Shown in pieces: positions 23,301 to 38,300 of a stretch of DNA of 64,000 nucleotides. Each line of letters opens with the position of its first letter. Within the stretch, counting starts at the first letter, position 1. Below the pieces are notes generated by a model. It was not told the DNA's origin, searched no databases, and saw only the letters and a program-made list of their open reading frames with translations. This DNA comes from Schistosoma mansoni (Eukaryota > Platyhelminthes > Trematoda > Strigeidida > Schistosomatidae): the NCBI RefSeq assembly GCF_000237925.1, contig NC_031497.1, forward strand, positions 4,705,295 to 4,769,294. Reading direction: 5' to 3'. Position numbers and translations under genes: made by a program.

Positions 23301-26300
23301 TCTGTCGTTACCATCCAGTAAGTCTCATCCAGCTGTAGTTAGTTCAATTGACTTAGACACTTTTATCGTGTCTATTTTTTTGCCACTATTCTTTCTTCAC
23401 TTTGGGCTTCATTCGTTGAATTTATTGGTTGTAACTTATAATATTGCGAAGCTAAAGAAGATTCTGTCGTTTGTCTTCAAATATAGTTTAAATCTACTGT
23501 ATTATCTAGGGTTTCTAAACATTTATTCCAGTTGACCTATTATGTGTATCAATATTGATTTCAAAATATTTAGTTACCCGCAAATCTTGTAAAGATTCCA
23601 AACGCCATTATTTTCATCATGTGTTTAATGTCGGTGTAAGTATTTTTTTAATACTGTAGACCCATAAAGATAACATCAATTTTTACTTTCTATCAATTTT
23701 TCAATATATATAATCCTTTTATTTTTCTCTGTAAAGTTTTGATACCGAAATCAGAGAAGTCAGTTGAACATCTGAAACGTTTCTTCAATCAAGTTCATAC
23801 AGATAAAACACTATGGAATCATTTAGTTAAACTGACTAAGCCGCAAACCACTTGTGCTCAGGCAACAACAGCGTTAGTAAGTATTTATCGTTCTGATTAC
23901 CAATATTTATGCTACACATATATTAAATCAAACAGTTACCCGCATAGAGTTTCAATTCTTGACAAAGCACTGTTTGCCTTATATTTCTGGTCCTGTTTTT
24001 TTCTTATTTTTAGAGGGATATATTAAAAAAAATAGGGACGGCAGCAGAAAATCTCAATAGTTCCAATGATAACCAAACAAACTACGCACGTGTTGTAAAG
24101 ATTTTACTAGAACGATGTTCACCTGTTCTTTTTGATCGTAATTTTGGCACAGAATTAGTCAATCAGCTATTTGTCATCAAGAAAACTGGTTGCTTATCTG
24201 GAACTGCTGGACGTATGAACGTAACACGTTCACTACGCTTATTACTTGCAGTTTCCGTTTATTTTAAAGTGAGTTGGTATTCCCTTGTAGTGAAAATATG
24301 CGTTGTCGATTTTCTAAGCCCGTAGTTGGCTTCGAGACTATTAGGGAAAGTGTTTTAAAACTAATTAAGAAAATAATAATAGAGTTATATTCTCGAGAAA
24401 ATTCTTCTCTCGCAATGTAATTGTTATAAAGTGGATTTTCCAAACCTTAGCGTTAAAGTTGGTTTGGTTTATAAACATATTGGCTTAGCGAAATCATCCA
24501 TGGTCGTTGTTTTAGTTGTATTAATTTTCATAAAGTTCCTCCCCTTTGTATTAATTTTATCGATTCAGACCTATATAAAAACAGTACTGCATTGTTCTTT
24601 GTTATACTTAGGGCTTGATTACTGAGTAGTAGATTTGTCTCTAAAATAAACATTCCCATTTCTTTCATGTAATAAAAACAATGTTGAATTATAAGTGTAA
24701 TACAACTCATTGATTAAATACATTTATATGTTCTAGGTTTGGGACCCTCTTCCCACTCACAGATGTGGTTGTAGCTGATCTAATTTACCTCTCAACTGAT
24801 AAAAGAATAAAATTATTGGAGTCCGTTCCCAATTGATTCAGAGCTGAGTTACTAGTCCACTAAGTTATAACCTCAGCGTTGAAATAATATTTTATGATTT
24901 AAAATTAAATTACATGGCTCCGGTAATTTGTGTAGTATAATAACCCGTATTGTATAGTATTCTTTTTATAATAAAAAATGAATTGTTTTCTCTTGATTAT
25001 TTGAGAAGCCAAGTTAGATGGCTTCTTACTGAATTGTGAAATCTGTGGAAATAGTCATACAAATCGTGTATCATTGGTATGGATCAATTATAAACTACCT
25101 TGTCTCATGGCAACCTAGTTGTCACCACTTTTTTTGTCAGTTAACACCTTTCATCCCTATATAATTATTTCATTATCACTACTATCCCTGTCATCTTAAT
25201 TCACAACTGTTTATTGTACTTTTTTGCATCAAAATCTAATTAACTTTAGGAGATACTTCCTTCCAATGAAGTCATGGATTACCTACTCTGTATTTTATCT
25301 GATGAAAACTCGTCAGTGCTTAATGATGATAATGATGAAAATGTATCATCGTCATCTAATTCAGATTCTTATGACGATTCGTATACATTACAAGAAATGG
25401 CTTTAAGTGTAAGTAAGAAGACATAATAGTTCATAAACTTTTATTTCATTCAGTCCTCACTATCATCTGTTGTGCAGTTATTTTTTTATTGATTGTTTTG
25501 TCGGTATTGAACTATGTTTTTGGAAAAAAACGTAAGCTCATTATTTATTATTCAGTAAGTCTTGACATATATAATTTTTAACAAGAAAAATATCACTTCA
25601 GGAATATATCATAAAAGATACTTACCTATTTATTGGCTAGACTTACTATTCGACCAATAAATGGAATTAAGGTTAAATGTAAAAATCTAATTTTAAGATA
25701 TTACTGTCGTTAAACAATGTTAGCATACATTCTCATTATATACAGCTGAATAATAATATTTAGATCAATATTAAAGATTGCAATAAGTAATTCTTAAAAT
25801 ATATCCGTTTCAGCATAATTTGGAATTGTTAACCATTAAGAAATTATGATGTAGACTTTTTAAATTAATAATGATAGTGTTTTAAAAAACTACACTGTTT
25901 GTTATATCCTAGTGAAGATTAAATTACGGGTGACTACTGAGATCTATTAATGGACTATTGTTCTATATATATTCCTATTGTATAACTGTTCAGTAACTAG
26001 ATTATGTATATCTATATTCCTCTTATCATAAGCTTCATTTTGACCTATAGATTATTATTATACGATTTACTGTTCCTAAATTATATTCAGTTTATTGATT
26101 ACTGTCTCCCACGTTCTCAGCCACTCTTTGACTTGATCTTGTACAAATGTTATTTTCTATTATATGATGTGATGCAGTCTGTTTGGCTAGTATATAAACC
26201 ATGTATATTTGAAATAAATGATTCGAATAGTGGAAGCTGTTATTGGTGTTCTGGATTCAACTGGAAGGACCAGACGGACAAAGGACCAATAACGACGCTA

Positions 26301-29300
26301 GGCTGCTCATACCGGTCGAACGTCATTGGTTTGGCACATTGCTAAGATTGGATAAGTCGTATTTCCATTGGTTAATAAATCACGTAATAAAAGGCGGGCA
26401 TGAATTCACAACAATATTGTGGTAAAATATAGTTAAAGGACTTTTGATGGTATGAACCTGAAACCACTTACTAGTTATCATTCAATGAGTTCTGCATAGG
26501 ATTACACAAATAATTTAGAAAAAAATTATCAATATACTGTAAAGGGGTTTGTAATGGTATTCATAAACGAAGCCGAATTTACATCCGGCATAATCTTAGA
26601 GAGTGAAGCATATAAGTTCTTTAGAGTTAGATAACTACCATCAAATTCTTTACATAGTCCATCATTTCATTTATTTGTGTGATGGACTATGTACTCTCCT
26701 CTTTTTTTCATCCTTTTTTCTTCCTTTATATATACGCACCTTCCCCCTTTCTGCTCCCATTCTCATTATTTTGTGTGGCGCATATGTATCTGGTGCCTTT
26801 TTGTACCAATATGTATGTGTTTGATACTTTAGACTCACAGTCATTAGAATTTGACTATACACGTTTCCAAGTGTTTTTAAGTGACAAATGTAAATCCCTT
26901 TAAGTTTCACGAGGATTTTGACAATGTGATGTTTTTATCGCACGTTTTAAGTTTTTTGAGCTGGTTGCAACTTATTACTTATTTAGCAGTTCTCTGTCAA
27001 AAAGGAACAAAATGAATCGAAGCAGTGTGTTCAGTCCCATAAAAGTGAGGTTAAGATTATGGCATAACATTTGATCTGATCTGTTGTTACCATGATCAAG
27101 TAGTGAAACTGGTAAGAATCAATACGTTCAAAAATAAGATAACATTCCAAAGGTTTTGAAAATCTATAATCTACAGAAAATATCATTTTATGTAGTCTCA
27201 TTGGCACTATATCAATCGCTTTTTCTTAATTGCTGAATAGTGTTTTCCTAAAAGATACACGAAATGAAATAGACACTCGTTTCATAATATTAAAGTTTGA
27301 TACCAAGTTAATTTCTAGTCAGTCAAAAGTATATTCTTATTTTGGTCCCATGAATAATTCCTCTCTACAATAATTCATCCTGATATCCAACCAGTTTTCT
27401 TATTAGAACTGTTACTAACGTAATACGAAACATTTAGTTTTCATCCGACAATTCCGTGGTCAAATATCAAGTGTTTCGTCAATAAGAAAGTATCACCTTT
27501 CTGTTACAATTGCATATTTCCATGCTTAACGACGTAATTTTTATAAATCTTTTTGCAGATTCTATGTTGTGTACTTGGTGGGGGTCCAAGTGGAACATTT
27601 AGTAACACCGACTTAACTGAGCCTCTTCAAAATGTCGCTGACAAACAAAATCTTAGTATTTATGCTCAGTTAACTGAACGTTCAGAAGAATTATTACCAA
27701 TTTTACATCGCTTTTGCTGTACAGGAATTGCTCCCATTTCTCTGGAATCATGTCAAAATAGAGAGACTGCAGAAAAGTCTATAAAAAGTAAATCTAGTGA
27801 AATCTTATTTGCTGTTTAATCAATATGAAAGACGCGTTATACTTTCTGGTAATTTTTTTTCAAAAAATGGCTTTCAATTTATTAGCTCATGATTTTCTCC
27901 ATAGTTATTGGGGAGGTAATTATTATAGTGTTCATAAATGATTGAACTTCAACTTGATAGTTTTTTTCTTTTCTCGTATAATTCCAATATTTAGATAATC
28001 GGAAAACAACAAAACATGGAGCGAAAATTCCTTCACCCAAGTTAATAACAGAAGCTGTTTCAAATAGTGTTGTTTGGCGTCGTGAACGTCGTCGTTCCAA
28101 GCTATCAATACGTATTTTGTTTTGTCTGTGCAATGTTGTACGTCATTTATTAAATTCAAAGAGTAACTCTGAAACAAACAATATAGATTTGGATGAAGAA
28201 TCTACTATATTAGAGAATGATGATTTAACTGACGAACTGAAAAGATTATCTACTTTAAAATCTAATATTAATGAAATTCTCAATGATATTGTTCAGGTTA
28301 AGTAATTGCATTATTTATTGTTGAAATGATAAAAGAGTTAATTACAGGTTTTTAATGAGAGAGAAAATTTCTTCTTTTGAATAATAAGATTATTTATTTG
28401 TCCTATTTTAATAATTTTGATTAATACTGGTCTTAAAATTCAATACATTTTTACGTATGATATTTCTCACCTCACTAATAAGTCAGTCAGTCAGCTACGA
28501 CGTAGGACCAAGCACATATATGCATCGGTCCAAGTTGCCACTAATAAGTAATGTTATGTTTGGAATAATTTTAGCTACAGAATTGTCATATATGTTATAG
28601 CAACTCTCCTACAATCAATTTGATTATAGTTAAATTTTGTTAAGTTCTTTAATTAACTTACTTAACAGATAATGTTATTCGAACAGTAACAATTCGTCTA
28701 TTTCTTTGTTCTATTGATTACATGACAGCCTATGCACATATCTCTCTCTAGCTTAAATGTTAAGCGCTTAAATGTCGCTCGATAAGCCATTCTCTTTCCC
28801 ATGTATATATGTACTCGAATCCTATTATTAGGCTTTGCCTTTCCTATCTGCGCCTTGATTTGATTTGACTATAAATTTGCCTCTGTCTCCGCTTCCATAC
28901 ACGCATTCGCCTCTCTGCTTCAAATACTCTCTATGTGCTTGTAGCTTTGTTATCCGCGCTAACCGCTAATAAACTATAGTCACCGCTTCTTATTGCCTTC
29001 TAACTTCAAATACTGTTGGGATTTATATAATAACGGTTATCAAGGTGATTGATTGACAAAGCAAAGCTACTACAATGTTTTTTTTATTCTCTCGTTAGTG
29101 TGTACACTCAACTGTCGTAAACTTACTCTTCAAGATCCATCTTTGGCGTGGTTTTGCCTTTACTCTGAATCTGCATTACCTATCAGAAACAATAAATGAT
29201 CCTTTAAATTTGCATAAATCCACTTATTTTCTATTTTGAAGTCATTTTTAAGAGTTAATCATCGATCTAGCATCAATCTTACTCCATGATATACAGAATG

Positions 29301-32300
29301 ACATTAAAAATTGAAGAAAATTTCTGATTTAAAAAATTGATAATTAATGAGAATTGATGATTTCCTTCTTTCTAAAGATTATAAATACATATTCAACCAT
29401 TCTGACAAATTATTGTATTATACTATCACTAATTGTAAAATAATTTTTGTTACTACTGTTGATAACATTCTAGTTACATGACAATTTGAAATTTAGGCCT
29501 AGTCCAAATTATATTCATTTTAGAGAAGCAGTTACAATGGTAACAGATCAGAAGTGATTACAAATCAACAATGACTTACATTGTTGTATACGAGGTTAAT
29601 AAATGAAACATGTTATGAGGTAGTTAATACTACTACTGAAAAAATTTCCCTTTTAATTTTTTGCCATAGAAACTTCACAACTGACTAGTTCAATCTTTTC
29701 CCTCAAATTTCTGTATCAGTTATTTGCTATTACTGTCAAGTGTATCTGTTGTTATCTCATAATTTGCAATATAATACGTCTTATGATTTGTCTACTCCCT
29801 AGTGTTAATGTTACCACAAATGACCAATTTATAGTATTGTGTTGTATTGTTTATTAATTAAAACTAGTCCTTTCTAACAAAAAATCTTCATTGCCAATTA
29901 TTAATATTATTTTGCTTCTAAATTTTTCTCCTATTAGGTTTGTATTTCATGCCCTACTCTATCTAACGATTACATATCCTGCCTCACTTCACTAAGCCAT
30001 ATTGCTTTATTATTTCCTGATGTATACAACGAAGATATTAAAAATTTCATTACAAAATCTTTGGTACAACAAGTATTAACAATTGAACCAGATGATTTAC
30101 GAAATCAAGAACAAGAAAAAGACAAAATGCAAATAAACAGTATGACATCAAAGAACTTTTCAAATCAATCCAACGCTCTTAGTTCTTGGTCACCTGATAG
30201 TTTAGTCAGTAACTTAACTAGAGCAAAGGTAAACACTACTGAGTTTCTTCCAGTATTTCTTATATGACGCATAACTTCCTTTAGTTACTATTAAACAAAC
30301 CAAGATCAGTTAGCTTCTTATTTTCAAAATCAATCATAAGTATAATAATGTAGCCCACATACTAATTATAGGTTCACTTAATTTTGAGCCTCATCTTTTT
30401 TACGAGGGTTTATACTATTCTATGATTGGTCAAATCAAAGTGAATGGAATGGGTTTCCAAGCTAGAATCCCGTTAACTAGGAGTCTAGTCTTTGACCCTT
30501 TAGCCTAATGTAGCATTTTTCAATTCTGCGATCAAACAGGAATTCCCAATGTTTCCACCAATGTACGAATTCTAAGTAAGAAAAGCTGTTCATTTTATTA
30601 GACAAATAAAGACTTCCTCATATTGAGCTGGGACAACTTGATGACTAAATTCATTTGTTCAACCAAACAATTGTGTGAATCACTCAGGTTGTAATTGAAT
30701 TCTGTACAGTTCATGTAATGAGTCATCTTAAATATACATACACATGTCTTTTATTTACAATTAAACTAATTAGATGGTGAACACGTCTGGATTTATTTTC
30801 TAGCCTGTTCTCAAGGTTATCAGGTTTATAATGAACTGACAATACAAAAAAATATCATTTTCGTTTAATTACAAAAGATATCTGCCTTTTCTTATTGTCC
30901 AGGGCTATTATACTTAAAAAGCGATAATTTTAATATTATCTTTTCCACACCTCTGTATAACTGACTGGAATCCACTCTCAGTGATCCAAAAGTCACACTA
31001 AAAATTATGCTTATAGAATTCTAGTGGCATTATATGTTTGAATAGATACTTTATCATACATTGATTACCGTTGACTGTTCAACCTTGTTGATTAATCTCT
31101 CCGGGCATCTTTTAAAGTATGATCTAGTAATTGCCTGTATTTTTCCCCCATATTTTTAAATGTTCTGGTTTTCTATAGGTTTTGTGATGGAAAAACTCAT
31201 TGCCAGTAAGAAGATTTATGTTATCTGTGTTATCTAGCTGGATATTTATCGATACGAAAACATTCATTTGTAAATCACAAATCTTTCCAATATTATTCTG
31301 TTAAACATATCGTCTACTGTGTATTACTCAATATTTCTTGTGCAGAAAATCCTACTACTACTACTTTGCTTAATCTTAACATATTTCTGTTTATGTACTA
31401 CTTACCTATTTTCATTGCCTTAATCACTGATAAGATTCCTAGATACGTTTGTAGAACCAAATATACAATGTAGCAAAACTTATTGTTCTTATATAGAATG
31501 AGTCTTGTTTGTTCATGTTAAATGGTACTCAACTTAATATCATGATTAGAGTGCTTCGAAAACACTATTCTCCTAAAATTCGATCATTAATTAATGATTG
31601 TCCATGTAGTGATAGCTGCTGTGTTTTGTAATGAGATATATGAACTTAAATCTATCAAATGTTAAAACATAATGCTTTTTAGTTTCAGTCTCCCTGTTGT
31701 ATTTAAATTTAAATTGTTTAAATAACATTATTATATCTTTATAATCAAGTAATTTTTTTATTAGGTTCAAACATTTTAATCCTGCTCTATCTTCCAGATT
31801 TCAGCTATCAAACTAATAACAAATTGGTTAGTAGGTTTGAAAAATGAAGTGAAACCTGTTGTTCAGGTTATTATTCGACTTCTTTATCGTATAATCATTC
31901 ATGATGGCGATTTAACAAAAAGTGGTAAATTATCGTAAGTTTTAATATTGAATAATTTCCTCAAGTACTGAAATATGAGCCATTTACAAAATTTTATTGG
32001 GTTCTCCCGACTCAGTGGTCTAAAGTTTATGGGTTCGTGCGCGTGACTAAAAGTCCTAGGTTCAGGTCCCGCGCGTGGGATCGTGGATGCTCACTGCTGA
32101 GGAGTCCGATACTAGGACAAAAATACTGTCTAGTACTTTCAAGTTTTCAATGTTGCTCTGGCTTAGATTGGCTTGTGATTTCAATGAAATCCAACAATCT
32201 TCACAAGCCGATACTGAGTATTTACAAAATTATTGCAGTGAAGTTGATTAAGTTTTGATGTGCTAAAAATTGTGGATCAGTAGATCTCTATTTCACTCTT

Positions 32301-35300
32301 TATTTTGTCCCGAAAATATTGATAAACATTTGCTTTCTATTGGAGTTTCAGGATTACAGTTCCTCTAGTTAGCGTATTTTTAGCAAGGTTCTTCTTTACG
32401 GGATTGTATTGTTAACCACTTCATACCCAACCCACCTCGTTTATTCGGGTTTGGGACTGGCAGTAACCCCAGAAAGACTCCGGACAGAGTTGTAGAGGCT
32501 CTCTAATTGATAAATATCCGTCTATTTCTATATCTTACACATTTTTTTGAAATTTACATAATACTAATAATTTATTTAGCTCCGTTTTCAACTAGTGTTA
32601 TGAAAAGTTAATAGATACGTTTATCATTGAGTTCCCATCGTTTACAAATAGTCCGCAAGTACTCTAAAATTCTAAAGTCTAAGAGGATTCTAAGATGGAT
32701 GTTTTTTAGTTGTTCACTGCAGAAAACTGAATATTCATCTTTACCATCCTGTATAATTGGCTGTTTTAGTGAGAATACAAACTTGCAATTTCAGTTTAAA
32801 AATATAAAACATAAACGTTTTCTTGCATAAAAGATATCGTTTGAATTCTACACTCTATCGATTACTGTCATATAATTTCAATATTAATACAGCAATGTAA
32901 CTCGTCGGTAGTCCTCACGATGGACAATCTCTATATTTCCTGATCCCTCTATTTCGACTGTTTGACCACATATTTCTTTTCAAAACTATTTATTGTTCTG
33001 TGTTTTGAAACCATAATTGCCTTGAGTCTGGCAGCGTAATTACGCTATGCTTTTGTGGATTGCATTAAATTATACCTAATAAGTAGGAAAATTTGTTTAA
33101 CTTTCAATAATTGCAGTTGTCAAAACACATCCGCTCAGTTATATTTATTACGTTTAGATACGGTGAAATGTCAAGGCTGCGCTTAGTTGCCGCTACATCT
33201 TGGTTAAAGCTTGCACGTTCTCAGGCTTATGTTGAATGTATTGAAATTGGCTGGTATTTGTCAATGAGCTATATAATTTGTGTAAGTTTTTCTAGAAAGA
33301 TGTTTGCTTTATTTTTACCATTAGTTGTTTAATAATGTTTAAAATTGAATATTTTGAGCATGTGTGTATCCTGTGTGTTTTGGTAACAACGTCATTATTC
33401 GCTCTAATTTAGACGAGAGTTCTTATAAGCGTCATTATTCCTTAGATCTATGTTTCTCAATCTTTAACGCTTACTAGTTAGAGATACTTAGAACCTTCGC
33501 ATTACTTATGATTTCTTGAAGAATTTCACTCCGCATATACACACGTGGTCACAGAAGTACTTTTAGTAATCTTTTTTTTCTAAAGATTTGCCTGGTGGCA
33601 TACTAAGATAAATAAACTTGTTGACTATCCTTTTGAATCCGTTGTACCAACTGAGTTCATAAAGATCTCACCAAATTAGATGACTATATTACAATGAACT
33701 TTATAACATGGTTGAAGTTTGTTGGTATGCTAATTTCTTTTTTGTTTATTATCACTTATTTTCTATCGAATCTCAACTAATGCTTTTCGTACTCTTTTCT
33801 ATTCAAGGATCCATGCCCACAAGTGCGTTCACACTTCTTAACTAAACTCAATCAGGGTTTATATAAACTGAGTCTTCCTCTTGAGTACATGGCTATTTTC
33901 GCACACTCTGTTAATGTATCAGAACCTGCATTTAAACAACGTGCAAAACAACTTTTTATTGCGAATATCCAACGCCGTCGAGCATTTTTAAATAAACACC
34001 CTTCGTATTTTCGTGATGCCAGTAAGCTTTTCTTGTTGTTGTTTATTAATTTGACTCTTTCATGTTCAAATTTCTACAGTTCATACTTCCAGAGTTGCAT
34101 TCAGAAATACAAGTTGATTGTGCGATAGGACAATTTACCTTTGAACCCTTGAATGGTTCGCACTAAAATTTCTCATAACTAAATAACTCTAACCAACCAA
34201 ATAAGCTTTTGATACTCCTATTGATTATCCACATGTAACTTCTGTCTTAGAGATGTCACGAAATAACACAGTACAATGCTAATAATTAAGCAGATACAAT
34301 ATTTAGAGCAAACTAATCTGAAAATTTAAGCCTTTCTACTTGTAGTGAAATCTCAAGGATCTAGTTTATCTCTCAACCATAAATTATCGGGAAATAGATA
34401 TGTAAGGTTTTGGTCAAACAAGTTACTTATGTATCACTTTTTAGGAGAACAGTTTCACTGAAATAAGAGTAAAGTTGTGATTGAACTTAAATTCGTATGC
34501 AGCTAACTACATAATCGAGTTATTTAGGCCAAACTGTTTATGAGATCAACGATCATTGTTATGTTGATTTAAGGGGAATTAAGGTAATAAATACGTAAAG
34601 GACCAAAATACATCAATAGCTTACAGGAGTTTCTTATTAGACTTTAAAATAGACATATTGGTGCTTCTCTGTTTTGATTTCATGTGTTGATGTTGTAATA
34701 ATGCTCTATTCCCTAAGACGTATGTAATTAAAATGAGTGGTGAATAATATCTTAGTTAATTGTATCTTCGTTCTTGCAGTTTATTTCTTTTACATATAGT
34801 TTTCATCTAAATTTTCTTGAATCTAAGTTCTTCCATCTGTAAGGTACGTACTCCAGAAGCAGCAATTGTCTTTTATTGACTATCTTGAACGATGAATAGT
34901 AGTTGTGTGATCTGTTTGTGTTCATCGTTGAATCATTGTTGCAGGTTGCTAGGTTAAAACAGATTCTTTCTCTTCATACTTAAAGTTGGTGATTACCAGG
35001 ACTAGGCGAGTGTCTGAACATAGTTGCAATAGATGGATACTGTTATAACCACACTGTGCTTAAACAAAAAATAATTGATCGTTTATAATTGATAATAATA
35101 TTTTTATGTCCTATTGACTTTATGTGATGTTACGAATGGTTTTTATGTATAACAATATCTTTAATAAGTTAATTATTTTTATAATTCCTACAGAGTTTTT
35201 ATTTGGTCTGTTACCTGATTATGTATTACCGTACGTGATTTACTTACTCTCACATGATTCCAAATGGACAAAACTAGATGATGTAGAAATACTTAATAAA

Positions 35301-38300
35301 ATCAAAAGGTGTGTGTTTCTCTTGTACTAAATTAATCTAAAACTATTGTATCATTAATATTCATTTATAATCAAATTATGAACAATGTAACTTCATCGAC
35401 TCCTATATTATAACAAAGTAAATAATCAACATTCCTTAGAGGTAATAAGTTGTTTAAAAAGATTTTTTCTTATTGCTTACTTATGTTATCTAGTGCTTTA
35501 TGGTTCATCATGGAACCGATTATGTCTCATGGTGAAAATTTCAGTTTTTTACGAAAGATTATCGAAAAAATTAAATACGCACGAGATGCCCTTCATCCTG
35601 ATGATACTCTGATTAATGAGGTGACTTTTTTTATTTTGTTTTATTTTTTTTTTAGCTTGTCAATTCACTCTTCATTTAAGAAAAAAAAAACTCTTTTTAT
35701 GTAATCGACAAATAATTTATCCACTACTAAAACTAGTTTTCTGTTATTATGCAGTTAATTTCGTAATTTTTATTTTCAGGATAATTTTTATGCTGTAAAT
35801 TTGATGTTAAAAAACGTTTTCTATTGACAGTATGTAAACAGTAAGGAAAACGATTTTCGATATTCACCTTACGTTTGTCTAGAATTAACCCAAAGTGTAG
35901 AAACAGTACTTATCTATACCAACACTGTAGATTGTTTGTTGTTCTATTGAGTCTATTGGATAAATGTTCTGTCATTAGTTCTTAACCTAATGGAAATATC
36001 GTCCGCAGTAGAATTAGTGATTTTTAGGTATTTTTAACGTCATGCAAGTAGAAAAATATTCAACTTATATAGGGTGCATTCAAATTTTGTGTCAGTATCA
36101 GCATTAGTCCGGATCTGAAGGGATTTAAGAAACATGTGACCGGGAGGTTTTCAGTGATCAAATGAAATGTGTCAGTGGCGCATTAACTCATGACATTTTC
36201 AGGATCAACATTTTATAACATTTCCTTCCTGTTTTGAGGATGCAGCATCTCTGTAGATGCTGGTTATGTGAAGGGAAACTACCTAGCTGCTATCACGCTC
36301 TGTGCAATTAACAGTACTTCTCTGCTGGACCTTAAGATGCTGCGTCTATTCTTACGTTCCTCCAACAGAACTGGCTGACGTTTTAGGACCTAAGTAAAAG
36401 AATGTCTTAGGAAATATAGTCCAATCGGATCACCATGATGAACCATCACGCCATGACGGTCACCACAGGACTAACTCCCTAAACAATAATAAAATATCCA
36501 ATATTGGGAAGTAGACCTTGGTGTAGGCTGTTTTTAGTTTTCCTTTGTGCTATTTACAGTACCGATAATATTATTAACGCCCCTGTTGCATCTTGTAATC
36601 GTGCGTATGAAAGTGTTGCATTTCTCTTAATCAATGTCACATTTTCGTAAAGTAAATATATGTATTATTATAAGCTTCTTAAGCACCTAGTTTCCATCCA
36701 GTTTGAATATCAAATGAAAACTGACCATTAGTTTAGTATCCGAACGTATGATCAGTCTTAGAACTTATCGACTATCGATCTCAAATAAGAACGGTATGCA
36801 GAGCCATTGCAATTATATATGGCCTTTACCTTACCTCATTTTATGCGTTTAACTTTTGTACCCATAGCAATTGAATACTGTTATTTTCTTCTCCAGTTTC
36901 TGGATTATCGAGTTAACGTAAATTTGGAATACGATTAATAGTATATTCCTAATCTTGTGCGATTTATTTTAAATCCAAGTATTATCAATCTGTATTAATT
37001 CAATGTTAAATCACTCATGTTAACAGTAATAGTTCATAGTTATTGTTGGAAAATTTCCACTAGAACTTAATGTTTTTCGTAGCTGATTTGATTTATCAAT
37101 TTGTTAGCGTACTCATGCTTTTTGAACGTCACCGTTACTATATAATTGATGACCAAAAGTAAAATCAATCGCGTGTTGTATTCAATTTAATTTTGATTAT
37201 GAATTAGTTTTCATTTTGAAACTCGAACCAAATATCTACACATAGGTATCTAAAATACGTTCATTAATTGGGCCTTGTGTTTGAACCTTAGTGAAAAAAT
37301 TACCACAATTGAAACAGCATACTCAATTAAGATTCGACTATACCTTTCTCTAGGTATTTATAAATGACTGTAATTGTGTGGTTTTTTGTTGTGTTAACAG
37401 TTATATTAGATATAAAAAAGTCGAAATTTATAACTTTTGACAACTTAGATTGCTTTACTGTTTTTTTCCCTTCTTTTATTATTTACTCTACAGAAACTGT
37501 ATACTGTATGTGATATTTCTTTGGGTCTTTTATTATCACGTTGCATTAACCCGACAATTAAAGAGTATCCGGTGGATGTCAAGCTACCTAAAACTCTTTT
37601 TACCTCTGCACCAAGTGATTTTCGTAATCCTGATTTTAAGCAGTTGATAAATATCGGTTCAGAAAGTGAAGCACAAACAGGTACAGGCATTATAAATTCA
37701 CCTTCGGAAATGCCCATCAAAAATAAGGTCCAACCACTTTTACAGTTCACTCCCAACAAACACACGAAAGCATTTAAAGAAGGATTAATTCCTCCTGAGC
37801 TTGTAAAACCTAAAGGCGTTAATACTTCAAAGCCAAGGTATTTAATTAACTATTTTTACACTATATTGGTTATCGGTAATGGCTAGAACAATAATATAGT
37901 TCCGTCATATGGACATATTTTTTCACTAAGATGAAACTGTTTAGTAGCTCAACGTGTTTTTAACCTATGTATTGACTTCGGTTTTACCAAATCTAAATTA
38001 CCTCCCGGGCAGTGCAAAAATGGGAGTATTGATTTCTCCACTAGCAATTTAGTATTTGTAAGAGTATGCAGTGCTAAAAGATGTAAAACATTACAGTTAT
38101 GAGAAAAACATATCAATATTTTTCTCTTAAATTTTTCGACTCAATCAGGAGTTTTATTAAGAATCCTGGAAACCCATTAATGATCCGATTGTGGTTCAAT
38201 TAAAACTTCCCTCTGAGCCGAAAATGTTGATTTCATCCGTTCTAAGTATAGTTAATTACTTATTACAAGGACTGATAAATATAAATCAGGTTTACACAAG

